A stretch of 64,000 bases of DNA from CAG-238 sp934277695 (GTDB lineage Bacteria > Bacillota > Clostridia > Peptostreptococcales > Anaerovoracaceae): positions 1-64,000 of the forward strand of contig CAKQVG010000006.1 of NCBI GenBank assembly GCA_934277695.1, read 5' to 3'. This document shows, one piece after another, positions 35,411-44,381 of this stretch (its first letter is position 1; each line of letters begins with the position of its first letter). The notes under the pieces were generated by a model. It ran no database searches and was not told where the DNA came from. It saw nothing but the letters and a program-made list of their open reading frames with translations. The position numbers and the translations under genes are program-made.

Positions 35411-36814
35411 ATGAACGGGGAAAACTTAAACAGCTTGAAAAATGTAAACAGACAATTTTACAGGAAACTTACGGTTGTCGGAATTCCTATGGTAATCCAG
35501 CAAATCATAGCCGTAACGCTCAACCTTGCTGACACAATTATGGTCGGAAAGGTAGGAGAAAATGCACTCGCCGCAGTAGGAGCAGCAAACCAGGTATATT
35601 TCATTTTCGGAGTCGTTCTCTTTGGCGTTTTCAGCGGGGCAGCCGTACATGCGGTTCAATATTGGGGAATCCGTGATGTGGCCAGTTTGAGGAAAATCAT
35701 AGGAATCGATTATACAGTCTGCATTGTTTTGGCAATACCGGCAATCGTCATCGTGTACTTTACCGCGCCATTCTTGATAAGCTTGTTCTCCGACGAACCG
35801 GAAGTTATTGAGCTTGGCACGAAGTATCTGCATATCGCATGTTTTTCCTATCTGTTTGCCGGGCTGACCTTTGTTATTTCATATAATTCGAGAGCAATAC
35901 AGGATGTAAAAGTACCTACGATAATAAACGGAGGAGCCATCCTGACAAATGTAATTTTTAACTACCTTCTGATTTACGGAAAATTCGGTTTTCCGGAGCT
36001 CGGAGTCGAGGGTGCGGCAATCGCGACTCTGATAGCCAGAATCGCAGAATGCATTGCGATGCATCTTTCGGTCTATCTGAGAAAAGAATACCCGCTGAAA
36101 GCAACGATCAAGGAACTGACTTCCTATTCCAAGGGTTTGTTTGCCGACGTTATGAAGACGGCGATTCCGGTTATATTGACGGAAGGGCTTTGGGCGGTTT
36201 CGGTATCGTGTATATTTGCCGCTTACGGAAAGATCAGCGCAGCGGCATTTGCGGTTTCACAGGTTGCAATGACGGTAACGGACTTCTTCCAAACCGTGTA
36301 CTTCGGACTGGGAAATGCGTCCGCGGTTCTGCTTGGCGAAGTTCTCGGACAGGGCAGGAAAAAGCTTACTTATCAATACAGCCGTAATATTCTGAAGATA
36401 ACATGGATTTTGAATGTAATTATGACATTGGTAATCATTCTTCTCAGAGAACCGGTTGCAGCCATATACAATTTTTCGCCGGAAACCACGGACATGCTTA
36501 TGAAAGCTCTGTTTGTGTACGCAATCGCGCTTACGCCGAAAATGCTTTCTTACATGATGATTTGTGCGATTTTCAGGCCGGGTGGAGACACGATGTTCTG
36601 CATGTATGTGGATGTGTCATTTAATGTCGGCATGCAGATTCCGCTCGCATACATAAGTGTTTTGGCACTTAATCTGCCGCTGCACTGGGCGATGGCAGTC
36701 GTTGCCATTGCAGATGTAATCAAAATCATGATATGCTATTACCGCTACTTCTCTAAGAAATGGATGAATATTTTCACCGGAATGGATGAAGAGGAAGAGG
36801 AAGATTTATGTTAG
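35411..36814 (+). CDS. MATE family efflux transporter
   Basis: The 467-residue protein has about twelve membrane spans in two similar halves, starting with KLTVVGIPMVIQQIIAVTLN and LADTIMVGKVGENALAAVG, the MATE/NorM signature region. It probably exports cationic drugs or metabolites in exchange for Na+ or H+. A GTG occurs in frame at 35399, but GAGGGG points to the ATG at 35411. Its last 7 bases overlap the cysteine desulfurase start, so the two are coupled. The acidic tail MDEEEEEDLC is notable. Confidence 0.92.
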   Translation: MNGENLNSLKNVNRQFYRKLTVVGIPMVIQQIIAVTLNLADTIMVGKVGENALAAVGAANQVYFIFGVVLFGVFSGAAVHAVQYWGIRDVASLRKIIGIDYTVCIVLAIPAIVIVYFTAPFLISLFSDEPEVIELGTKYLHIACFSYLFAGLTFVISYNSRAIQDVKVPTIINGGAILTNVIFNYLLIYGKFGFPELGVEGAAIATLIARIAECIAMHLSVYLRKEYPLKATIKELTSYSKGLFADVMKTAIPVILTEGLWAVSVSCIFAAYGKISAAAFAVSQVAMTVTDFFQTVYFGLGNASAVLLGEVLGQGRKKLTYQYSRNILKITWILNVIMTLVIILLREPVAAIYNFSPETTDMLMKALFVYAIALTPKMLSYMMICAIFRPGGDTMFCMYVDVSFNVGMQIPLAYISVLALNLPLHWAMAVVAIADVIKIMICYYRYFSKKWMNIFTGMDEEEEEDLC

Positions 36815-37992
36815 TTTATTTGGATAACAGCGCCACAACCAGACCGTACGATGCGGTTACCGCAGCAATGACGGAGGCAATGAAGGACAATTTCGGCAAT
36901 CCGTCGTCGCTTCATTCTCTCGGACTGCAGGCGGAAAAAGAAGTCAAAAATGCCAGAAAGACAGTGGCAAAATGCTTTGGTACGGCAGAAGACGAGATTT
37001 ATTTCACTTCCTGCGGAACGGAATCGGACAATACGGTTCTCATGGGAACGGCGCAGGCAAAGAAAAGAAGAGGAAACAAAATAATCGTTTCCGCCGTAGA
37101 GCATCCGGCCATTCTCGAACCTGCAAAAAGGCTGGAATCCATGGGATACAAGATCGATTATATCGGTGTTGACAGACTTTGCAGACTGAATATTGAGCAG
37201 CTTGCCGCTTCTCTTGACGACGAAACGATTCTGATATCCGTAATGGGTGTAAACAACGAAACCGGGACGATTATGCCGATAGACAAGATTGCAGAGCTGA
37301 AGGATGCGTACAACCAGAAAAACGGCACGGATATATGGCTGCACTGCGATGCCGTGCAGGCACTCGGCAAGGTTCCCGTTAATGTCGGAAGAGAATACCG
37401 CGGAGTGGATTTTATTTCGGCAAGTGCACATAAGATACACGGGCCTAAAGGGATGGGCGCACTTTATGCAAAGAAGGGCCTGAACCTTTCGCCTTTTATG
37501 CTCGGAGGAGGACAGGAAAGGCATATGCGCTCCGGCACGGAAAATACACCGGGGATTATCGGCTTCGGAAAGGCATGTGAGATTGCGGACGGACATTTTG
37601 TGCAGAGGACTTCGGCGATGAAAGAGGCAAGGAAATATCTGCTTGATTTGCTCAAAGATCAAATCGGCGATATTGTGATAAACAGCCCGCAGGACGAGAC
37701 CGGATGTCCGTCTGTGCTGAATCTTTCATTCCTTGGAACGAGAGGAGAGGTTCTGCTGCATACGCTGGAACAAGACGGGATCTTTGTTTCCACAGGTTCT
37801 GCCTGCTCGTCGAATCACTCCTCATCAAAGGGGTCGCATGTTTTGAACGCGATGGGGCTGTCCCCCAAAGAAATTGAGGGCGCAATAAGATTCAGTTTCA
37901 GTGAATTCAACACGAAAGAGGAGATGGAGTATGTTGCGGAGAAAGTCAAGACAGCCGTAACACGCTTCAGAAAGCTCGGATCTTTCAGATAA
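36808..37992 (+). CDS. Cysteine desulfurase, NifS/IscS-like
   Basis: The 394-residue PLP enzyme removes sulfur from cysteine. The N-terminus is YLDNSATTRP, the PLP lysine lies in SASAHKIHGPKG, and the persulfide-forming Cys sits in the flexible loop STGSACSSNHSSSKGSH. The partner gene thiI follows after 25 bases, so this desulfurase most likely supplies persulfide for tRNA 4-thiouridine, as in B. subtilis NifZ-ThiI. A role in Fe-S assembly is possible but no scaffold gene is adjacent. Confidence 0.93.
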   Translation: MLVYLDNSATTRPYDAVTAAMTEAMKDNFGNPSSLHSLGLQAEKEVKNARKTVAKCFGTAEDEIYFTSCGTESDNTVLMGTAQAKKRRGNKIIVSAVEHPAILEPAKRLESMGYKIDYIGVDRLCRLNIEQLAASLDDETILISVMGVNNETGTIMPIDKIAELKDAYNQKNGTDIWLHCDAVQALGKVPVNVGREYRGVDFISASAHKIHGPKGMGALYAKKGLNLSPFMLGGGQERHMRSGTENTPGIIGFGKACEIADGHFVQRTSAMKEARKYLLDLLKDQIGDIVINSPQDETGCPSVLNLSFLGTRGEVLLHTLEQDGIFVSTGSACSSNHSSSKGSHVLNAMGLSPKEIEGAIRFSFSEFNTKEEMEYVAEKVKTAVTRFRKLGSFR

Positions 37993-38017
37993 GACACATT
38001 TAACGGAAGGAAATACA

Positions 38018-39202
38018 ATGAACGAACAAAATATTTTAATCGTAAGGTGCGGCGAGGTTGCCCTCAAAGGAATGAATAAACCGTATTTTGAGAGAATGCT
38101 GGTTGACAGAATAAGAAACAATCTGAAATCGTTCAAAGGCGTTGATGTAAGGCGCAGCGAGGGCTTGATTTTTGTAAGAGCCGACAAGGAACTTGACATT
38201 ACCGCAATCATAAAGGAAATCTCCAAGGTGTTTGGCGTTGCTTCCATAAGCAAGGCGGTCGAGGCACCTTCTGAGCTTGACGCAATCGGCGAAGAAGCCG
38301 TGGAATATATGAAGAATCTGATTTCCGAAAGAGGAATTCAGACTTTCAAGGTTGAGGCGAAGAGGGCAGACAAAAACTTCCCGGTTAAGTCTCCGGAAAT
38401 CGGAAGGATTATCGGTGCCAAGGTGCTGATCGGATGCAAGGTGCTCAAAGTGGATGTACACGATCCGGATGTACTGCTCCATGTTGATGTCCGCCATGAC
38501 CGCTCCTATATCTATGAGGGAAAAATCCCGGGATTCGGAGGACTGCCGCTTGGCACAAACGGAAAAGGACTTACTCTTCTTTCCGGCGGGATTGACAGCC
38601 CTGTTGCAACATGGATGATGGCAAAGCGCGGAATGATGATAGAAGCCGTGCATTTCCATTCTTATCCGTATACAAGCCAAAGGGCGCAGGAAAAAGTTGA
38701 AGACCTTGCCAAAATTATAGCGACATACTGCGGCCGGTTTAAGATGCACGTAATCAATCTCCTGCCGATTCAAGAGGCAATCGTTACAAACTGCCCGGAA
38801 GAGGAAACCACGATACTCGTGAGAAGATTCATGATGCGCATTGCCGAGAAAATCGCCGTGGACACGGGATGTCAGATGCTCATTACGGGTGAAAACCTCG
38901 GACAGGTAGCAAGCCAGACAGCCGAAGCATTGGTGGTTACGGATGCAAGCGTATCCCTTCCGGTAATGCGTCCATTGATTGCTATGGACAAGGTTGATAT
39001 TATGGCGAAGGCAGAGGAAATCGGTACATTTGAAACCTCCATACAGCCGTATGAGGACTGCTGCACCGTATTTCTGCCGAAACATCCGACAACCAAACCG
39101 AAACTTGCCCGGATTTTGGAATCCGAGAGCAAACTTGACTGTGAGGCGCTGATCGAAGCCGCAATAAAATCACAGGAAATTGTCAATATCATGCCGAAAT
39201 AG
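38018..39202 (+). CDS. thiI: tRNA 4-thiouridine synthase ThiI (no rhodanese domain)
   Basis: The 394-residue enzyme adenylates and thiolates U8 of tRNA. It has an N-terminal ferredoxin-like plus THUMP region (about 60-165, ending near VDVRHDRSYIYEGKIPG) and a PP-loop ATPase domain (LLSGGIDSPVATWMMAKRG, about residues 188-206). The C-terminal rhodanese domain of the E. coli enzyme is absent, the usual short form in Firmicutes. The sulfur donor is probably the adjacent desulfurase. Confidence 0.95.
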   Translation: MNEQNILIVRCGEVALKGMNKPYFERMLVDRIRNNLKSFKGVDVRRSEGLIFVRADKELDITAIIKEISKVFGVASISKAVEAPSELDAIGEEAVEYMKNLISERGIQTFKVEAKRADKNFPVKSPEIGRIIGAKVLIGCKVLKVDVHDPDVLLHVDVRHDRSYIYEGKIPGFGGLPLGTNGKGLTLLSGGIDSPVATWMMAKRGMMIEAVHFHSYPYTSQRAQEKVEDLAKIIATYCGRFKMHVINLLPIQEAIVTNCPEEETTILVRRFMMRIAEKIAVDTGCQMLITGENLGQVASQTAEALVVTDASVSLPVMRPLIAMDKVDIMAKAEEIGTFETSIQPYEDCCTVFLPKHPTTKPKLARILESESKLDCEALIEAAIKSQEIVNIMPK

Positions 39203-39270
39203 CAGGCTTTAGAAAAGATGGGGATTATGCGCTTAATCTTCTCATTTTGCTTGGATTTTGCAAGAAAAGG

Positions 39271-39300
39271 TTGACAAAAAGTGCCTTTGAGAGGTATACT
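39271..39300 (+). promoter_or_regulatory. Promoter for the deacetylase-bactofilin genes
   Basis: TTGACA (39271-39276) and TATACT (39295-39300) are 18 bases apart, about 45 bases upstream of the deacetylase start. Confidence 0.65.
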
Positions 39301-39345
39301 CAATCTGTATATTATGCAAATATATCTAATGAATAGGGTGTGACA

Positions 39346-40254
39346 ATGACAGTAAAGAGATGGAAACAATGTATAACGATTTTTGTTTTATCTTTAATAT
39401 TAATTTTAATTGCATTAGTTGTGTTTTTAGCAGTCCGTTGCGGAAATTTACAGAAAGAACATGAGGCAGCAGTGAACGTATCGGCTGATAATGCGCAGGA
39501 AGATTCAGCGATTAGTATAGACGCATCCAAACTCAGTCGTTTTTTTGATAGTGCACAGCAATTTGAATATCAAAAAAAATACAAGAATTTATATATAGAA
39601 AATGATTTTGCATATAAGCCGCGGGAAGAAAAAATTTGTTATTTAACATTCGATGACGGGCCGAGTACAGAGAATACAAAAAGGATTCTTGACATTTTGC
39701 AAGAGCATAATGTGAAAGCCACCTTTTTTGTCATAAATAAAGAGGGGGATGAGGCAGAATCACTTTATAAAAGAATTGTCAAAGATGGACATACCCTCGG
39801 TATTCATTCCGCATCCCATGACTATGCAAAGATATATAAATCTGTGGACGCTTATTTGAAAGATTTTAATATCATTTCAAATAGAATTGAGGAGGTAACA
39901 GGTGTAAAGCCTGATATATTCCGCTTTCCGGGCGGTTCCGTAAATTCATACAATGCAGATATTTATGTCCCTCTAGCGGCAGAGATGCTTAGAAGGGGAT
40001 ATACATATTACGACTGGAATGTTTCCTCAGGAGACGCGTCTTTGACCATTTTATCGAAAGAGACAATCTGCAAAAATGTTGTAAACGGCATGTATGATAA
40101 GGGCGAAAACATCGTTTTATTGCACGACAGCAATGAAAAAGACAGTACAGTGGAGGCCCTTTCAGGGATTATTGAGACGCTTTCGGCGCAGGGGTATACA
40201 TTTGCGAAGCTTGATAATAAGGTTAGGCCAATAATATTCAATTATTTGAGTTGA
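39346..40254 (+). CDS. Membrane-anchored polysaccharide deacetylase (NodB fold)
   Basis: The 302-residue protein has an N-terminal span (about 8-30) and an external linker, then the carbohydrate esterase 4 motifs: LTFDDGPSTENTKRIL with the catalytic and metal Asp, HTLGIHSASHDYAKIY with the two metal His, and RFPGGSVNSYN. It probably deacetylates peptidoglycan or another cell-wall glycan outside the membrane. AGGG and spacing favour ATG 39346 over the GTG two codons earlier. Codon use is more A+T-rich than in thiI, as in the two bactofilin genes behind it. Confidence 0.9.
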   Translation: MTVKRWKQCITIFVLSLILILIALVVFLAVRCGNLQKEHEAAVNVSADNAQEDSAISIDASKLSRFFDSAQQFEYQKKYKNLYIENDFAYKPREEKICYLTFDDGPSTENTKRILDILQEHNVKATFFVINKEGDEAESLYKRIVKDGHTLGIHSASHDYAKIYKSVDAYLKDFNIISNRIEEVTGVKPDIFRFPGGSVNSYNADIYVPLAAEMLRRGYTYYDWNVSSGDASLTILSKETICKNVVNGMYDKGENIVLLHDSNEKDSTVEALSGIIETLSAQGYTFAKLDNKVRPIIFNYLS

Positions 40255-40279
40255 TATATTTGATAGAGAAAGGAAGAGC

Positions 40280-40927
40280 ATGGGTAGTAAAGGAAATTTC
40301 ACACAAGCACTGAGAGAACTGACTGGGTTTGACGAAACACAGGAGAAAAAAAGGACGGAGGACGTTATAGCCGAGGATGTCAAGCCAGAGGAAATCAAGG
40401 TAGAAGAAATCAAAAATTCTTACACATATGTACAACAGGAACAGGCAGTAATTGAAAAAAGCGCGGATAGTCATATCACAAGTACCATGGTTATCAAAGG
40501 CAAGGTTAGATCAGAAGGTAATATTTTTGTTGAGGGAAGCGTGTATGGGAATATTGTCACAACCGGAGAGATTTCAATCAAGAATATTGTTTTCGGAGAC
40601 ATAAAAGCTGAGAATATCTATTTGTCTGATGCACGCGTTAAAGGAAACGTAAAATCCGATGAAAAAGTTAATATTGGTGAAAAAACTATTTTAGTCGGAG
40701 ATGTGACAGCAAGCAATATCATTGTGTCCGGCAAGGTGAAAGGTGATTTGTCTGCAAGTAATACGACGGTTCTCGAACAGGACGCTGTAGTTTCGGGTAA
40801 TATAGTTACGGGAAATATTTTATCGGATTCCGGCGCAAGCTTGAAAGGATCGATTACAACTACCGGAAATGCGAATATTGACGATGACACAGAATTTGAT
40901 TTAGGAGTTGAGATATATGAACAATAA
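40280..40927 (+). CDS. Bactofilin-family cytoskeletal protein
   Basis: The 215-residue protein has an acidic disordered N-terminus (about 1-65) and then a right-handed beta-helix made of short repeats rich in Gly, Val, Ile and Asn (GKVRSEGNIFVEGSVYGNIV, GDVTASNIIVSGKVKGDLSA), as in bactofilins. Such proteins polymerise without nucleotide and often position cell-wall enzymes. The deacetylase upstream and the second bactofilin overlapping by 11 bases suggest a three-gene wall-remodelling unit. Confidence 0.87.
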   Translation: MGSKGNFTQALRELTGFDETQEKKRTEDVIAEDVKPEEIKVEEIKNSYTYVQQEQAVIEKSADSHITSTMVIKGKVRSEGNIFVEGSVYGNIVTTGEISIKNIVFGDIKAENIYLSDARVKGNVKSDEKVNIGEKTILVGDVTASNIIVSGKVKGDLSASNTTVLEQDAVVSGNIVTGNILSDSGASLKGSITTTGNANIDDDTEFDLGVEIYEQ

Positions 40928-41438
40928 TGATTATATGAATTATAATGATACGGAAAACCCAACAACGGAAGAAGTTCAAACATCTGAAGAATCTGTGTCT
41001 GAACACACGGAAATTATGCGTGATATTGCGGATGAGCTTGGAGTTATCTCGGAAGATACCAGAGTGGACGGCGATATTACCACGAAAGGACATTTAGTTA
41101 TAGACGGAAACGTCGAAGGCAATGTTTCTGCAAAGGGAAATATTATTGTCAGAGGCAATGTAAGAGGCAAAATTGTGTGTGACAATTTAATCCTTGATAA
41201 ATGTACATTGCTTACGGAAATTGAAGCGACCGGTCAGGTTTCCATTAAGGAAGGAAATGTGACGGGAAAGATTACGTGCAGAGACATCAGCATAAACGGA
41301 ACTGTAACCGGAGATATTAACGCAAGAGAAACATTGGCATTATCAAGTATTGCCGTGGTAAATGGCGATATTAAGGCAGCTAAAATCGGTATGGACTTTG
41401 GCGCAATTATAAATGGAAATGTTTCCATGGGAAGGTAA
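40917..41438 (+). CDS. Second bactofilin-family protein
   Basis: The 173-residue protein has an acidic, Asn/Asp/Glu-rich first 45 residues and a beta-helix core (DGDITTKGHLVIDGNVEGNV, VTGKITCRDISINGTVTGDI). The TTG at 40908 is in frame, but TAGGAG at 40902-40907 places the start at ATG 40917. It overlaps the first bactofilin by 11 bases, and a tight terminator follows. The pair may co-polymerise; that is inference. Confidence 0.87.
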   Translation: MNNNDYMNYNDTENPTTEEVQTSEESVSEHTEIMRDIADELGVISEDTRVDGDITTKGHLVIDGNVEGNVSAKGNIIVRGNVRGKIVCDNLILDKCTLLTEIEATGQVSIKEGNVTGKITCRDISINGTVTGDINARETLALSSIAVVNGDIKAAKIGMDFGAIINGNVSMGR

Positions 41439-41452
41439 AAACATAAAAAAAT

Positions 41453-41474
41453 AACAGCTTCGGCTGTTTTTTTT
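41453..41474 (+). terminator. Terminator after the bactofilin genes
   Basis: AACAGC and GCTGTT pair around a TTCG tetraloop (41453-41468), followed by T residues. Confidence 0.85.
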
Positions 41475-41479
41475 CGACA
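41473..41479 (-). promoter_or_regulatory. Spo0A box upstream of spoIIAA
   Basis: TTCGACA is a perfect 0A box on the minus strand, and a one-mismatch copy (AACGACA) lies at 41493-41499. The spoIIA operon is a known Spo0A~P/SigH target, so the position is meaningful, but no convincing SigH -35/-10 pair could be fixed. A TATAAT is present at 41533-41538. Confidence 0.5.
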
Positions 41480-41565
41480 AAAGTAGTGTTGAAACGACAG
41501 AATCTCCTAAAGACAAAAGCCTTCCTCGGATATATAATAGAGGAAGAAGAAAAGGAGGTGCCAAA

Positions 41566-41919
41566 GTGGAAGTGATTTTTAGCATTTCGGGCAATGTTTT
41601 AATTGCAGAACTGCTCGGCGAACTCGACCATCATGCGGCAGCGCAGATTCGCGGGGATATTGATGCTGCTTTGCAGAGCCATGCGGCGAAATATCTGGTG
41701 TTTGACTTTAGCAAGGTCAGATATATGGACAGCTCTGGAATCGGTATGGTGCTCGGAAGGTATCGAAAAATGAATGAAACGGACGGTGCGGTTGCCATTG
41801 TCTCCTGCTCAGCAGCGGTGAGAAATATTTTGAACATGGCAGGGATTTTTTCGCTGATGGATTATATGGATACGAAAGAAGAAGCAATTTTATATTTTAA
41901 GGGAAAGGAAGCATCGTGA
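41566..41919 (+). CDS. spoIIAA: Anti-sigma-F factor antagonist SpoIIAA
   Basis: The 117-residue STAS-domain protein carries the phosphorylatable serine in RYMDSSGIGMVLGRY (about residue 57). Dephosphorylated SpoIIAA binds SpoIIAB and frees SigF in the forespore. The start is GTG, fixed by AAAGGAGGTG at 41551-41560. The stop overlaps spoIIAB. Confidence 0.95.
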   Translation: MEVIFSISGNVLIAELLGELDHHAAAQIRGDIDAALQSHAAKYLVFDFSKVRYMDSSGIGMVLGRYRKMNETDGAVAIVSCSAAVRNILNMAGIFSLMDYMDTKEEAILYFKGKEAS

Positions 41920-42362
41920 TGGAAAGATTATTCAGAGTACAGATGGAAGCTGATTTGCGAAACCAGAGTTTGGCACGTTCAGTGGCGGCAGCCTATGCTT
42001 CGGAGTTTGATCCGACCGTAGACGAGCTTACGGAGATAAAGACTGCAGTTTCAGAGGCTTTTAGTAACGCTGTAATTCACGGTTATCCCGAGGAAGAACA
42101 GCATGAGGGAATCGTTGAAATGGAATTTGCAACAGCACCCGGCGCGACGCTGATTATAAAAGTGAGAGATACCGGAGTGGGAATTGAGAACATAGCGCGT
42201 GCCATGGAGCCTCTGTTTACGACGGATACGGGAGACGAGCGTTCAGGCATGGGATTCACGGTCATGGAGAGCTTTATGGATAAGATAAAGGTCGATTCCA
42301 AACCCGGAAAGGGAACGACGGTTACCATGATTAAGAAGCTGGATACATACTATGAGTTTTGA
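41919..42362 (+). CDS. spoIIAB: Anti-sigma-F factor SpoIIAB
   Basis: The 147-residue GHKL-fold kinase has an N box (SEAFSNAVIHGYPEEE), a G1 box (VRDTGVGIENIARAME) and a G2-like box (ERSGMGFTVMESFMD). It holds SigF inactive and phosphorylates SpoIIAA. GTG 41916 and ATG 41919 are adjacent possible starts; I take the ATG, 7 bases after AAGGAAG. It overlaps sigF by 11 bases. Confidence 0.95.
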   Translation: MERLFRVQMEADLRNQSLARSVAAAYASEFDPTVDELTEIKTAVSEAFSNAVIHGYPEEEQHEGIVEMEFATAPGATLIIKVRDTGVGIENIARAMEPLFTTDTGDERSGMGFTVMESFMDKIKVDSKPGKGTTVTMIKKLDTYYEF

Positions 42363-42993
42363 TATGGAACAGCTCGCCGAAAAGCACGGCGGTCTAGTGA
42401 AGTCCGTTGCGATAAAACTCTCACGTGTGTATGGCGAGGACATAGAAGACCTGATTCAAATAGGTTACATAGGGCTGATAAAAGCCGCCGAACGATTTGA
42501 CGAATCCAGAGGGCTTGCGTTTTCCACTTATGCGGTTCCCATGATAACCGGCGAAATCCGCTCGCAGCTGCGCGACCACGGAGCAATTAAAGTCAGCAGA
42601 TCGCTGAAATCGGATGCATATACAGTTCGCAGAGCCGAGAATGCGTTTATCGCAAGATGCGGACGCTCGCCGAAAATTACGGAACTGGCGGAGGAAGCCG
42701 GTCTTTCCAAGGAACGGACCTGCGAGGCTCTTCAGGCAGCGGATGCAATGAAAAATTTTGAAGAATACGAGAAAGTAAGTCTCTGGACAGACAATGAAAA
42801 TGCGGAAATCTCCCGGATTGATTTAAAGACGGAACTGTCCGCTCTGCCTCCGCGCCAAAGGCAGGTAATTGTGCTGCGCTATTTTAAGGATATGACGCAG
42901 CAGCAGGTCGCGAACCTTATGGGGATTTCGCAGGTTCAGGTCTGCCGTATCGAAAAAAATACACTGAGAGCATTACAAAAGTCGATGACCTAA
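42352..42993 (+). CDS. sigF: RNA polymerase sigma-F factor
   Basis: The 213-residue first forespore sigma factor has region 2 (DLIQIGYIGLIKAAERFDES, FSTYAVPMITGEIRSQLRDH), a region 3 and region 4 (MTQQQVANLMGISQVQVCRI). It is somewhat shorter than B. subtilis SigF (about 255), mainly at the N-terminus, which starts directly at MSFDMEQLAEKHGGLV. It is the third gene of spoIIA. The terminator hairpin overlaps its last codons. Confidence 0.93.
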   Translation: MSFDMEQLAEKHGGLVKSVAIKLSRVYGEDIEDLIQIGYIGLIKAAERFDESRGLAFSTYAVPMITGEIRSQLRDHGAIKVSRSLKSDAYTVRRAENAFIARCGRSPKITELAEEAGLSKERTCEALQAADAMKNFEEYEKVSLWTDNENAEISRIDLKTELSALPPRQRQVIVLRYFKDMTQQQVANLMGISQVQVCRIEKNTLRALQKSMT

Positions 42994-43014
42994 GCAGAGT
43001 TTTCGACTTTTTTT
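42977..43014 (+). terminator. Terminator overlapping the end of sigF
   Basis: AAAAGTCGA (42977-42985) pairs with TCGACTTTT (43003-43011), followed by T residues. Confidence 0.75.
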
Positions 43015-43086
43015 GTTTTTCTTCTCTGTATTTGGTAAAGTTCCGATTAAAAAACATTATTTCCGCTAAAAAACGCAAAATATACC

Positions 43087-43115
43087 TTGCAAGATTGTAA
43101 AAAAAGTGCTTTAAT
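43087..43115 (+). promoter_or_regulatory. Promoter for the acyl-CoA dehydrogenase operon
   Basis: TTGCAA (43087-43092) and TTTAAT (43110-43115) are 17 bases apart. A leader of about 100 bases with a possible GACC/GGTC hairpin (43166-43194) precedes the gene; I see nothing else in 43015-43221. Confidence 0.6.
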
Positions 43116-43221
43116 AGTAATGTATGTTGTTATGCTTTTAACATGGGCTAACAAGTCAAAAACAGACCCCTGCCTTATGCAAAAGGAAAGGTCGTTATTA
43201 ATAATTTAAGGAGGCATTTAA

Positions 43222-44364
43222 ATGAACTTTCAACTGACGAAGGAACAAGAATTCGTAAGAAAAATGGTAAGAGAATTTGCCACTAACGAAGTTGAACCTT
43301 TAGCTGCTGACATCGATAAGGAACACAGATTCCCTGTTGAAACAGTAGAAAAAATGGCTAAGTATGGTTTACTGGGAATCCCATTCCCTACACAGTACGG
43401 CGGAGCTGGCGGAGACCACATCTCCTACGCTATCACTGTAGAAGAGTTATCCAGAGTATGCGCATCCACAGGCGTTATCTGTTCCGCTCATACTTCATTG
43501 TGCTGCTGGCCAATCTTCAACTGGGGTAATGAAGAACAGAAGATGAAATATCTTCCTGACTTACTTTCCGGCAAGAAGCTTGGTGCTTTCGGTTTAACTG
43601 AACCTAACGCAGGTACAGACGCATCCGGACAGCAGACAAGAGCAGAACTCGTTGACGGAAAATGGATCCTCAACGGCGCTAAGGTATTCATCACAAACGG
43701 TGGATATGCAGACGTTTTCGTAGTAATGGCTATGACTGACAAGAAAAAAGGAAACCATGGAATTTCCGCATTCATCGTAGAAAAAGGCGATGAAGGATTC
43801 TCCATCGGTAAGACAGAAGATAAGATGGGTATCTGCGCATCTTCCACTACAGAACTTATTTTCCAGAACTGCGTAATTCCTGAAGACAGACTCCTTGGCC
43901 AGGTTGGCGATGGATTCAAAGTAGCTATGAGCACACTTGACGGCGGACGTATCGGTATCGCTTCTCAGGCTTTAGGTATTGCTCAGGGTGCATTCGATGT
44001 AACAGTTGAATACATGCAGGCAAGAAAGCAGTTCGGCAAGAAGTTAAGCCAGTTCCAGGCTCTTCAGTTCGAAATGGCTGACCTTAAGACAAGAATCGAA
44101 GCTGCAAGACTTTTAGTTTACAGAGCTGCTGACATGAAGGACAAACACCTCAACTACGGCGAAGCTGCTGCAATGGCTAAATTATATGCTGCTGAAACTG
44201 CAATGGCTGTAACAACTAAGTGCGTACAGTACCACGGCGGTTACGGATATACTAAGGATTATCCGGTTGAAAGAATGATGAGAGACGCTAAGATTACTGA
44301 AATCTACGAAGGTACTTCCGAAGTTCAGAGAATGGTAATCGCTGGCAGAACTTTCAAGAAATAA
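43222..44364 (+). CDS. Short-chain acyl-CoA dehydrogenase (butyryl-CoA dehydrogenase type)
   Basis: The 380-residue FAD enzyme has FAD- and substrate-binding motifs AFGLTEPNAGTDASGQQ and ARKQFGKKLSQFQALQFEMA, and the catalytic Glu in ITEIYEGTSEVQRM near the C-terminus. With the electron-transfer flavoprotein genes behind it, it probably reduces crotonyl-CoA (or another enoyl-CoA). No crotonase, thiolase or hydroxyacyl-CoA dehydrogenase gene is adjacent, so the substrate is uncertain. Codons are strongly biased, suggesting high expression. Confidence 0.93.
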   Translation: MNFQLTKEQEFVRKMVREFATNEVEPLAADIDKEHRFPVETVEKMAKYGLLGIPFPTQYGGAGGDHISYAITVEELSRVCASTGVICSAHTSLCCWPIFNWGNEEQKMKYLPDLLSGKKLGAFGLTEPNAGTDASGQQTRAELVDGKWILNGAKVFITNGGYADVFVVMAMTDKKKGNHGISAFIVEKGDEGFSIGKTEDKMGICASSTTELIFQNCVIPEDRLLGQVGDGFKVAMSTLDGGRIGIASQALGIAQGAFDVTVEYMQARKQFGKKLSQFQALQFEMADLKTRIEAARLLVYRAADMKDKHLNYGEAAAMAKLYAAETAMAVTTKCVQYHGGYGYTKDYPVERMMRDAKITEIYEGTSEVQRMVIAGRTFKK

Positions 44365-44381
44365 GGTAGGAGGAGAAACAA

